Origin: Tetracladium setigerum
Lineage: Eukaryota > Ascomycota > Leotiomycetes > Helotiales
Reading direction: 5' to 3'
Assembly: GCA_031472005.1 (NCBI GenBank)
Contig: PZJY01000005.1
Coordinates: forward strand, 1,426,001-1,490,000
Length of the DNA stretch: 64,000 bases
Numbering within the stretch: position 1 is the first letter of the stretch; the number at the start of each line of letters is the position of its first letter. Shown here one piece after another: positions 1 through 9,970 of the stretch. Below the pieces are notes generated by a model that was not told the origin of the DNA, searched no databases, and was given only the letters and a program-made list of their open reading frames with translations. The position numbers were made by a program, and so were the translations under genes.

Positions 1-1008
1 TTCTGGTAGGTATACTGATAATAATCCAACATTCTGAGAGCGTCATCCTTCGTTGCAGCAATCCCCTCGTCAATCTCGGCAGCAGTCCGCTGTAAAAGTA
101 CAAAGTCAGTCTTGAATCTACGATGAGGAGAATGAGGGTGAGTGGCAAGGGATTTTAAAGCAAGTTGTTCAGACCACATACGTATTTTCTTTCAATCTTC
201 TCTCCGCTGAGCTTTTCTACAGTATCATATAGCTCATGCTCGGTGCGAAGATCAGTGTAGGCAAAAACCTTTCGGTTCAGGGTCCTCGGGTCGGTGATTA
301 TACGAGCCACGTAAATACCAACATCGCGCGAATCTGTTCTGGCAGTCAATATATGACCTGTGCCTCCAATAGCCGAGCTATAGAGGAATAGATTGCGGTC
401 AAGGCGGCCAGAAGGCAGGCGAGGAAGACTGATTTGGTACCACCAACCAACATCGATGACAGTGTAGGGAAGATGTAACCTTTCGATATGATCGAGTAAG
501 GCCTCTTTCTTCGGATCGAAACAGTGTATCAGTACTTTCTTGAAACCTGGCTATGTACGCAGCAGGTAAAGGGCAAAGTAACTTACATTGTCACGGGGAG
601 ATTGCACCCCCCTCGGCATCACTGTGGCATTGAAGCATGGGACATAACGCTTCACGCCTGCCTTTTTAGCAAGAGTGGCAAGTTGCCTTTCATCGGTTAC
701 GGTACAGATGATCAGAACGTCGACGCCGCGGAGCTGGTTTACAAATTCAGTCTCCAGGCGAGCGACATCAAATGTTACAATCTTGACACCCCGTGCCTCG
801 AGGTCATGAACGGCAGGTTTCTGCAGCGAAGATGGTCGGACGAATGCTGTGATATCCTATGCATACACTAAGGTCAGAAGGTACTTGGCGAAATCAAAAT
901 ACTGCCCATGCGGCGAACACCTACAAACTTGGTATGGGAAGACGCAAATAGGCCATTGACGATCGAGCTGCCGTTCTGACTGGTGGCCCCAACAATTGCA
1001 ACCTTCAT
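1..1008 (-). CDS. NmrA/isoflavone-reductase-like NAD(P)-binding oxidoreductase, 3' end outside window
   Basis: Rossmann-fold oxidoreductase or redox-sensing protein of the NmrA family; the substrate cannot be told. The chosen ATG (1006-1008) begins MKVAIVGATSQNG, where GATSQNG is the dinucleotide-binding turn. Exons continue leftwards with ITAFVRPSS, DVLIICTVTDERQL, KKAGVKRYVPC and the conserved C-terminal-half stretch DVGIYVARIITDPRTLNRKV. I see introns at about 857-924 (donor GTAGGT), from 586 to about 515 (donor GTAAGT) and near 130-168. The last visible exon, TAAEIDEGIAATKDDALRML, runs off the left edge, so the C-terminus is missing. Family members are usually about 300-330 residues and roughly 270 are visible. 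Known relatives include phenylcoumaran/isoflavone reductases and nitrogen-regulator NmrA; this sequence looks more like the reductase branch, which is inference. Confidence 0.85.
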
Positions 1009-1886
1009 ATCGAAGTATTTGCCTTGGAAGAAAGAAATGGTGACAAGAAGATTACACGAGGGTGGAAAGGACCTGTACTATACGTCTGCATTCCATGGCT
1101 GACACCTCTATTTATTAAAGAGTTGGAACGGAACTTTTCCGAGTGCCGGACCTTGAATTGTGTCTGAATGGATCATATTTGCAACTAGGTAGGCACAATA
1201 TTACAAATGTTGTATTCTCGGTATCCTTGAATCTCGGGTAGAACATAGCCCACCCTCAGCGTTTCCAGCCTACCACGTGATGTCATCTGACACTGCTTCT
1301 ATATTAATCAGGATCTCGGGCTGAGCATGTACCGCGGACCGGGGTATGTTTACAAATTCACACGGCCGACAATAGGTAGGTAGGTAGATACCTCTACTAA
1401 CTCAACGATCGATTACATAATAAGTTATTAGGCGGTCGATTTTCCGAAAGTCTGAAGGATGATGTATTGCACTCTCTAAAGGTATATGAGATACTGCGGT
1501 CCGGAGTGCTTGCGGACTTCAAGAGTGCTGGTTTCAGGAAAACTAGATGAGATAGATATCTAGAATTGGATTCTGATTTTCGAATTCCGTCGGATGTCGG
1601 AAGGAAACTGAAATTGGCAAATTTTTTTTAAATAAATACCCGCGAAGACCTCCACTTCTTTACTGCATGACAGTCGAAGCCAACAATCAAAAACAACACT
1701 CTGGCGAACATTTCAAGGCGCAAGGTAATTAAGCCTTCACCTAGGGACCCTGCGGGCTTTTGGTATTTGGAACATCTTGTTTGGCCGGAAAGAGTCTTGA
1801 GAATTTATGATTCAAGACAGAGGAAGGCACTTACAGAAGAACTTGCTGTAGTATCTGGATTCCGTGTTTTAGGTGTCGTACCCGGG
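1009..1886. other. intergenic region, no gene seen
   Basis: Upstream of the NmrA-like gene and downstream of the PAF-acetylhydrolase-like gene. The only structure noted is a short TAGG tetranucleotide run near 1374-1387. No open frame looks coding and no RNA gene was recognised. Confidence 0.5.
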
Positions 1887-3124
1887 CTATAAAAACTCAA
1901 CCTCGGGATATTGAGAGTTTTCTCCCTTCAACAGTCCTGCACTCTTCGTCCTTCCCAGCGCAAACTTGAAGTAATCATCAAGATAATTGCCTAAAATCCT
2001 TTGCACTCGGGCCCCCGGCAACGCGCTGAGGAGGTCTTCTTCAGTGTAAGGTCCCAGTTTATCCCGCACATCCGCAACATCCGTGATCAGGTTTAGATCC
2101 CAAAAAGCTCCATGAGCACCCCCTTTCAAACTCAGCTCTTTCTTCCACACCTTCTCCTCGCCCAACGCAGCCAGAAAGAACCCAGTTCGAATCTTGGGTC
2201 GTGTTGTGGAGTTCTGCTCCCCAGAGGACAAAAGACTGCTCGATCTTGTCTTGCTTCCCAAAGCCGGTGGTAACGACGGGTCCAAAAAGTAATCCGTCCA
2301 GATTTACACCACCTCGAATGCGTGTATCGGTGCTCATCGCCTGCGCAGTCGCAGCTCCACCACTACGCAGACGGAGAAAAGTCAGCATATTCGGATTCGC
2401 TTCAGGCTTTAGACTCCAAATCCACGAAACGCTTGCTGCGAAAGACAGCGGCGAGAGAGAGGGGAGAACGAAATGAAATTTCTTACAAAGAATGTCCAAA
2501 CACAACCACCTTGTCTTTTTTCCGGTCCCCGAGTGCCAACGCATCCAGCACAAAAGAGATATCCTTCGCTCTCACGTCCAACGCGAAGTTGACGAAGGTC
2601 AGATTTTTAGAGCTTCCGTGACCACCATATGCAATAGTCTTGTCGGGGAATTCCACAATGTCGGTCTCAAACGGATGATCGATTGTGATGACTGAGTAAC
2701 CACGGCTGGCCACCTCGATTGCCAGAGCTGAATAGAAAGATTTGGTGGTATTCATGCCTGGGGAAAAAAGGACAACGGGTGCTTTCTTCAGACTCCCCTT
2801 ATTTGTATCACAGACAGCAATCTCTATTTTGTCGAGTATATGAAGAGGCCAGTCGTATGGACCGAGGATTTCATCCTCAGCAGCGGCCACGACCGGGGTC
2901 ATGTACGGGACGACGATCTGGCGACATGTTTTTGATGCAATGGGATCAAACCGCGAGATCATAACCCGGCGATACTCAATGGTATCGAGGCCCCACGGGT
3001 CCAACCGGTGAGTGTCGATGAGTTGCAAATGGGTGAGTGAAACTTTGAAAGATCCCCCTGGTTTGGGGAGCAGAATTCCCTGGCCGAAAGGAAGAGCAAC
3101 GAGAAAAAGTAGCTGGTGCAACAT
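1887..3124 (-). CDS. secreted PAF-acetylhydrolase-like serine hydrolase, apparent frameshift
   Basis: Predicted extracellular lipase/esterase of the platelet-activating-factor acetylhydrolase (isoform II) type. The N-terminus MLHQLLFLVALPFGQG looks like a signal peptide. The middle carries the family marks KAPVVLFSPG and RGYSVITIDHP. One intron (2363-2486, GTAAGA...GTAG) splits the nucleophile elbow, giving GHSFGG on splicing, followed by RGGVNLDG. The C-terminal part has the catalytic-His region, KGGAHGAFWDL. Between DSNW and FFLAALGEEKVWKKEL the frame changes with no possible intron. Spliced exons total 1114 nt, one more than a multiple of three, and the break sits at the CCC of 2181-2183. 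Removing one G, or adding two, on the coding strand restores about 370 residues. It is either an assembly error or a recent pseudogene. Confidence 0.8.
2181..2183 (-). other. frameshift site in PAF-acetylhydrolase-like gene
   Basis: The coding strand reads AAC TGG G then TTC TTT. Upstream of this GGG the family signal lies in one frame (LWGAELHNTTQDSNW) and downstream in the next (FFLAALGEEKVW). A net -1 or +2 change here joins them. Confidence 0.6.
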
Positions 3125-4926
3125 CTTGAATACAAGCTTTTTGGAAGGCTTAATTGAAATAAACTTTCCTAAGGAGTGTCAAGATCAGAGCAGAAACGCA
3201 GGGCAGCCCTAGGTATATATAGTAAATACTCGTTAGATGCAATTTCTAAAAACTAGCTTGGATAGGCAACCAATGTTTGTCTCTGCTTTCTTTGTCTTAC
3301 TTGATCTCGGTTGTCCGCAGACTTCCAAAGGTCGTAGTCAGGCCGTAGGCAATTTTTAGCTAGGCCGTAGGCTCGGATAAGTTTCGTATGTGGAAGGTGG
3401 CATTTGTATGGAGTCCGGACACTTACCAGAGCCCAATCATCTGGAGGGACCTGAATTAGGAAGGTAATTATAACTTTGAAATCCACTCATTATCAAAATT
3501 TGTGGGCAAAAGCCTTGCTGTTCAGAATCTTTCGGGAAATTGTGTCTTGCGAACTGTGTACTCTGCCCAAATTTTCTAGAATTGGTCCTCTCTTCATAAA
3601 CTTCCTAGCTTATTACAATCTTGCTATTCAACCAACTACTCGAAGCCATTCGTGCTTAATATTCCAGAACCTCATATTCTCATATTGTAAAATATATTTA
3701 CATGATATTTCAGAACCACGCGCCCATTTTCGTATTGATTCATGATTTATTAGTAGTTACGGATGAGAAGGTGGGACCTCTAAGGGGCAAGCCATTTGCT
3801 TTCCACAAGGTTAAGCCAAAACTTGTCTTAACAAACCTCTCACTTCAAGTGAAGTGCTAGACTCCCATTCTTTGGTCATCGCTTTTTTAGTCACTACTTA
3901 TTGTTCTGGGCTACGAATATTTTGCGTAGCACGTTTCTTGAAATTACCTTTATTGCAAAGTGTCCCCCACTTCCTGTTCCCCTTGGCGAAATCTATTTAT
4001 CGTTTTGTTTTTTACTATATGTCGTCGTCATTTAACACCTCAATCTAAAAGAAGTGGCACAAATCTTTGGGCGAGATGCAATAAATTATGTACAGACCTG
4101 CCCGTTTTGCTCACCAGACAACATGAATTGAAGAAGGCCGGCTAGTAGAGGTATGGTATATTTGTAGGTTTAGAGCGGCATCGCCAACGCAGTATGGTGA
4201 CATCTATGCGGTTCATCTACTCTGTCTCCATGTTACTTCTCCCATATCCGATGAATCATAGCCCCGGTGGCGGCAGGTTTCCCCATCAGATTTCTTTTTC
4301 TTTATCAGAAGCAAGAAAATCGCAGTTGGATATGAACTAAAGCTCAGTAGTAGACAATGCTGAAATGGCTCGGATATCACGAAGAGGGGAAGAGAAAGCA
4401 CCGCAAAATCTAGATAACTCTGTTTTCATCAAAGTAACGAGTGCACTTACAAGCAATAGCACACAAAAGCTGATTATCAATTAGTAGCCTTCCGCCGAAA
4501 GAAGACCGACGTTTATCTGAGCTCGTGTTAAGTTAAGATGTAAAGAGCACGTTGCAAGAATGCAAGATCAGATAGGTTTTTGCGAATCGTCAGATCGAAA
4601 GATCTACCTATAAACAGCCCTATCATCGGATTCTCATAGGACTTTGTGGTGTCCAGTGTTTACCAAGACTGAATAGCCTTTATATCAAAGTTATCTTTTT
4701 GGGCATGTCTTTTATTTGCTGGGCGTTCTGGATGTTCTGGTAAGGCGCAAAGAGATGGTATCCGTTCCTAGTTAGACAATTATGAGCTACCGTAAGTGGG
4801 GCATGTCGTGATCCTCGATTCTTGGGATTTCTTCAGTTGCAATCCCCCAAGTACAGGAAGAAAGCATGTTGTCAATAAAACACCAACTGAAATCTGGGGC
4901 ACTTCCTTGCCATCCCACGCACAGAA
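3125..4926. other. AT-rich intergenic region, no gene seen
   Basis: About 1.8 kb between the divergent hydrolase and the Zn2Cys6 regulator. It is AT-rich and multiply stopped in all frames, and I recognise no transposon remnant. A CCGCCGAAA at 4493-4501, about 430 bases before the regulator start, resembles the CCGCCGAGA repeats of the sulfatase/transporter promoter. Confidence 0.5.
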
Positions 4927-7330
4927 ATGAAAGGTTGTGAGCAGTGCCGTAACCGCAAAGTACCAGAACATCGTGCCAACTAAATCTGCAAACTAGGAGC
5001 TAACTTTTACCAGGTTAAATGTCATGGCTATCCTCCAAATTGCCAGAACTGTATCAGATTAGAGCTATCGTGTTCTTATTCCCAAAGCTCCATTATTAGC
5101 GAAGAGCGTCGGCCGCCTGGATTGTTAACCTACACAACAGCCGGAACCCAACGCCAACGTGTATCTCGAGCCTGTTCCTCATGTCACAGCCACAAAGCTC
5201 GATGCTCAGCTGAGACTCCACGATGTGCAAGATGTGTCCAGCGTGGATTCAAATGCGAGTATTTGCCCTCTAGGCGTTCTCGAAGAACTATCCAGCCATT
5301 TCAACGATCGCCAAGCATTGACAACGAATTGCCAGCGCGGGCTCATTCACAAGGGAACAGCGAATTTCCATTGGAAACTGGGCAAATATCACAAATCCCA
5401 AACGTGCCGAACAAGACGAGGTGAGTTCCAGCTTACAGTCAATGACTCGGCTTATTATTGCTAGTTATAATGGCATGTCTTGTAGCAAGGCGCGACTTTT
5501 GGTGTACCTCGATGTATTCTTCGACTGCATCTATCCTATTTCTTTTATGGGATTTCTTCATCGAGGCCTGTTCATGCAAGATTTCGACCGCGAAGCATGT
5601 GCTCCGCACCTTCTCAAGGCAGTCTGCGGAGTAGCTACTTTGTTTGTATCAAAGACTGTGCAAGAGCGCTCGGATGGTGAGTCTTGGATTATGGAAGGTA
5701 AAGAACACGTCTTACGCAACCTCGACGACCCAGACCTGAGTGTCATTCAGACTATTGTGCTTGTAGTTTTCTACACCGCTAGTACTCGAAAGCTAAAGCA
5801 GGCAATGTCTATGTTATCGTTGGCATCACGTATGGCATACCTCTGTCGATTGAATTACGAAGCCGAGGAGCTGCCTTTCCTACTGCAAGAGTGTAGGAGG
5901 CGTCTCATGTGGTGCATCTATTTACAGGACAAGTTCTATTGCGGTGGCCTTCCAGAGCTTACCTTGTGCGAAAGGGATACTCTTCACATCAATCTGCCCT
6001 GTAAGGAAGCCAATTTTAACTTTGATGTTGCAGTCGACACAGGAGTTCGACTGCAGTCAGGAACGCTAAAGAACGGCGACGAGTTAGGATTGGGTGGCCA
6101 CATTATTCAGCTCCTAGACATCAGATATAGAATCATAAGGTTTGCCACGTCTGAACGATAAGTAAACTCCCAGCGGCACTAAATTTGTGCAGATATACCA
6201 AAACTACCGTTTCAAAAAATAAAGTACCCCCTGATGCCGAATCTCGCTTTCAAAGCTTCGATCGAGAATTGCAGGATGTAATTCTCTCACTCCCCAGCGA
6301 GTTGCATTTTTCGGAGAGAAATCTATATCTTCATGGCTCCTCTAACACTCGGAAGAGCTTGATAATGCTACACATCTGGTGGCATCAATGCTTCTGTGAT
6401 CTTTACCGGCTCACGTTTCACAACTTTCGGGAATCCTTTTCGGAAGCAGCACTACAGACTGCGCCCGCTAATTTTGTCACCAACTGCCAACTTAAATGTC
6501 TTCAGCATGCAGTAGAAATGTCGGAAATCTTTCGAACCGTTTTATCACTTAAATCCAGCTCAGAATATATCGTTACCGAAGCAGCTGTTGCAGTGTGTAC
6601 ATATCAATGCGCACGCATACTGTTTCAAGACAGAAGGGTCGATAGCGAAGGACAGCTAGAGGTGTTAGAATCCTTAAAGCTGTGTTATGATTTTCTGTCG
6701 AAGTTAAGAAACGTCTATGCGAGTTGTGTTCTCATTGTAAGTTTGTTGATTGCTTACCCATTCACCACTGGCTGATTCCAAAATTAGCAGGACGATATTA
6801 TGTTGATGATCAAGAACCATCCTGTGCTATTACAACCCGAACAAGGAGATTTTCAGTATGTTTTTCTTGTTATGATCGACGTCACGAACATAGTTTCCTA
6901 ATCTGTATATCAAAGATGGCATGCCTATGGCCGGCCACGCAATCCCAAATCTCGAAAACAAAGTCAACAAGTAGCGCAGAGTTTCGTTATATCAAAGCAT
7001 GGACTCCTAGATGCTCTGGGAAATACTGCCGGGGCTCTTGAATCTCCACAGTCAAGCTCAGATTCGCCAACCAACATCCCCGTGCAGTCCAATAATTTCG
7101 ATAATCAGGTTGCCTACTCCACCTCCACTACAGAAGCAGAGATGGCTTTCGAAGCAACTAGCGATGCTACAATATATGGACAGTCATCTATTGGACTAGA
7201 CGCTTCCTGGTTGGTTCCATACGAAGAGAATGGTCTTGAGGCGATGGTCGATCCATTTTTCATGACGCAGGAGAGTTGGCCGTGGTCCTTTGGTTTTGAG
7301 AATGTGTCAACTGGTGAAGAGGTTTCGTGA
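4927..7330 (+). CDS. Zn2Cys6 transcription factor with two tandem zinc clusters
   Basis: Fungal nuclear transcription regulator of about 700 residues over six exons. The start is the first ATG after an in-frame TGA at 4888-4890. Exon 1 (4927-4959) ends inside a zinc cluster; intron 4960-5013 has a GCTAAC branch site. Spliced residues 4-31 form C-x2-C-x6-C-x6-C-x2-C-x6-C (start MKGCEQCRNRKVKC). A second full cluster with the same spacing follows at about 65-92 (ACSSCHSHKARC...). Most family members have only one. The rest is a fungal-specific transcription factor domain (FMGFLHRG, CRRRLMWCIYLQDKFYCG, SLPSELHFSERN). Further introns lie at 5421-5485, about 6139-6193, after SCVLI near 6737, and near 6858. 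It sits next to the sulfatase and sugar transporter and may regulate them; that is inference. Confidence 0.88.
4960..5013 (+). other. intron splitting the first zinc cluster
   Basis: Donor GTACCA, branch GCTAAC, acceptor TTTTACCAG. Splicing joins AAA to GTT AAA TGT, completing the K-V-K-C of the first Zn2Cys6 motif. Without it the frame ends at TAA 4981-4983 (AAC TAA). Confidence 0.75.
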
Positions 7331-7525
7331 GAGTAGCAGCGCGGAGTAAATAATAGGTGCTTTTGGTTCATTCACAGAAGTAAGATTGCCATCTTTTGGA
7401 TTATGCCACCACCAAGCAATCTATTCACAAGCATGTTTTTCTCGTACAGAACTTCTTGTCTATTCTAAGAAAAAGCTCATCGCTCTCATTTGATTTAGGA
7501 CTAATAAAAATACTACATGTATACA

Positions 7526-9161
7526 TTACAATATTGAGCAAGTTGAGGATCTGGACTTGTTTTCCTTTCTTTTTTCTGGCAAATTCTCGGTTGTTGACAC
7601 CGAAGTCGCTCCCTTTCCGTCTTGAGCCTTTCTCCGGCTCAAGTACTGCTCCTTTGGTGTCGCAAGCTCCACCGGGGGAAACCGCATGTCCTTTTGGTAT
7701 GGCAGTACGTCTGTTGTTTGCATCAACCACTTGAACATTTCTGCTTGAAGAGCAGCAACTGTAGCAGCATGCTCCGGCAGTGCAGCTAGATTGTGCATCT
7801 CGGCAAGGTCGTTTTCGCGATCATACAACTCTGGAGACTCGTACAAGCGATAAACGTAAGCCCACTTCTTAGAGCGCAAGCTGACTGCCTTTCCAACGAG
7901 AGTCGTATCTTCATGTTGAAGTACGCTTTTGATGTCGTACGGATATGGCGCTTGCTCAAGTAGCGGTTCTTCGCTTGTCAAGAAGCCCCCTCGGTATATG
8001 CGTACTTTTTCGGGTGTTCCTTGCCTTCAAGTATTGCTGGTAGGAGTGATACACCATTATGTGGGAAGTGTTCTCCGATTCCACACAGCTGAAAGACGGT
8101 AGGCAAGAGGTCGACCATCTCGCACATATCACTACAAATCTTGCCCTTTGGCAAGCCAGCTCCGCCAATTATCAACGGTTCCCTTGCCAGAGATTCGCTT
8201 AGTCCGCTTGGCCATTTCTCCACGAGACCATGATCACCCAGGTATTCGCCATGATCCGTGTAAAACATTACCACCGTATTGTCTGAGAGGCCAGAACTCT
8301 CTAGTCCTCCAAGCACACGGCCAAATTGATCATCCAGTCGAGAAATCATTCCATGATAGGTAGCGGCAATCTCACGCCAGACATCTGGGGTTGCTCGTTC
8401 TGTCTTATAACGGCGTCGATTTGCTTCGAAGTATGCTGGTTCGTGTCCGGTTTTCTGGCTCGGGTCAAGTGGAAGTGGCATGTCTTCTCTCTTGTACATC
8501 GAGAAGTATGGCTCTTCAACCTGAAATGGACAATGGGGGAATATGAGCGGCAGGTAGAGGACCCAGGGTCCTTTCGGGGGACACTCTAACCATTTCAGAG
8601 CCGATCTCACTGCCGCTTCATCGTAATCAACAGCTTTATCCGCCCCCGAAGACCTTTATAAAACAGACGCGACCAGATATCTTCTGGGCAGTCCGTTCGG
8701 TTGCCACCACCAGAAAAGCCGGGCATAAACTCTGGTGTTTCTAGGAAGCCGTATTCCGTAACACTCAATTCCGTGACTGTGGGAGCGAACGTATCACCGC
8801 GAGGTGCAAGACAGGCAACATGGTAACCATCCTCCTTCAGAGAACGAAACATGTTGGGCTCCCATGGTTTAATGAGGTTTTCTAGCGATCGGTGGCCCGA
8901 AATGTGAGGGTATTGTCCTGTATATAATGAACAGCGACTCTGCGAGCAGACAGTTGCCTGGAGGTAGCAGTTGGTGAACTTGGTTGAAGCTTTGGCAAAA
9001 GCATCTATGTTTGGGGTTTTGACGAACTCGTTTCCGAAACATGCCAAACTATCATATCGTAGCTGATCTGGCATGAATATGAGCAGGTTCGGCTTTGCGG
9101 TAGGCAGTCCGTTAGGAAGCGGGGGAATGGAATATGCGGGAGGAAGATTTGGGGAAGCCAT
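7526..9161 (-). CDS. arylsulfatase-type sulfatase, two apparent frameshifts
   Basis: Predicted hydrolase of sulfate esters (alkaline-phosphatase superfamily), about 545 residues, intronless, no clear signal peptide. The N-terminal metal site is PNLLIFMPDQLRYDSL. The formylglycine region reads ATVCSQSRCSLYTGQYP with GHR downstream, and the C-terminal metal site is MFYTDHGEYLGDHG followed by EKWPSG. The usual C-x-P-x-R is C-S-Q-S-R here, lacking the Pro. The frame breaks twice, after YKGLRG (C5 run 8643-8647) and after YAYTEG (C5 run 7986-7990). One added G at each restores a single 1638-nt frame from ATG to stop, joining KGLRG to DKAVDYDEAAVRSALKWLE and EG to GFLTSEEPLLE. The gene is divergent from the sugar transporter and convergent with the regulator. 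Substrate unknown. Confidence 0.87.
7986..7990 (-). other. frameshift site 2 in sulfatase (missing G)
   Basis: The coding strand has GAG GGG GCT TCT TGA, a stop. Six instead of five Gs would give E-G-G-F-L-T-S-E-E and join the two conserved parts. The flanks leave no room for an intron. Confidence 0.7.
8643..8647 (-). other. frameshift site 1 in sulfatase (missing G)
   Basis: The coding strand CTTCGGGGGCGGATAAAG has a G5 run where G6 is needed to pass from the KGLRG frame into the DKAVDYDEAAV frame. The longest GT-AG alternative would be about 20 nt, too short for a fungal intron. Confidence 0.7.
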
Positions 9162-9970
9162 GATGAATTGTGAAGAATTCTAGTAAGTATCTGTACGAGT
9201 GTAAGTTCCTGAGCAAAAATGGGAATTGTTGGAAGTGATGTGGGCAATAAAGGAGTGGGTTCTCAGCACAACAATTGTGGCCGTTAGTAAAGGGTGACCG
9301 CCACCTAGATTTACAATGAAACTGCATTCCATGTTTGACAGCCGCCGAGATCCATCAGCAATAATGAAGTGTGAAATTATTGGATGAACATTTCCCGTGC
9401 AGTTGGGAGTATATGACGATAGCCGACTGCTATTACCGCCGAGAGCCGCCGAGAGCCGCCGACATCCAGACCGCAACGCTTCGACAGAGTCAACATACCC
9501 AACCACAAACGCTTCCCATGATGTGCTACGAGCTTCATATTTATCATACTTGAGGTCTTCCGCTTTGCATGGCGGCGAGGTTTGATCGATCCTATGTGAC
9601 CCTGGGCCGTCCAATCATGACGCCGCAAAATATCGAAAACCCGAGTCAGAACTCTCCCAAGAACGAAGCGGTGCAGGAATCCCGACACTTTGGTCTGAGA
9701 ACTTCTCCGGGGCAGAGAATATGGCTCTGTTGTTCGGCATCGATGAAGCCATGATTGCTTGCCTTATGTCGTGATGTATGCGAATCTCAACCTTGTCTGG
9801 ACGTTCTCATTTCATCCAGGTATACATAGGTGAGGTGTATATATACGGTGCGTCCATGTTCTTTCCAATTGCAGGAATTTTCGTGAGTCTCTCATCGAGG
9901 ACTCGATCTTTTGATAGCCCCTACGAACCTCAGAAATCTCCCATAGTCAATTGAGCAGGTATCGTCAATC
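9162..9970. promoter_or_regulatory. shared divergent promoter, sulfatase and sugar transporter
   Basis: About 810 bases between the two start codons, with no credible gene. It carries four CCGCCGA-type elements (9342-9350 and three in tandem at 9436-9465). CCG/CGG triplets are the half-sites bound by Zn2Cys6 regulators, so co-regulation of both genes by the nearby tandem-cluster factor is plausible but unproven. Confidence 0.6.
9436..9465 (+). repeat. 10-bp tandem direct repeat CCGCCGAGAG x3
   Basis: Copies start at 9436, 9446 and 9456. The first two are exact and the third ends GACAT. The 10-base period is about one helical turn, so bound proteins would lie on one face of the DNA. A further CCGCCGAGA lies at 9342-9350. 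Confidence 0.85.

Noticed and set aside
3125..4926. Possible decayed transposon in the AT-rich gap
   Set aside because: No terminal repeats, target duplications or transposase-like frames could be found by eye.
8600..8660. Short intron in the sulfatase gene
   Set aside because: The only GT-AG interval bridging the two frames is about 20 nt; a missing base explains it and the second break alike.
9180..9614. Small protein genes in the sulfatase/transporter gap
   Set aside because: Several overlapping frames on both strands without domain, signal peptide or splice context; the region is better read as promoter.
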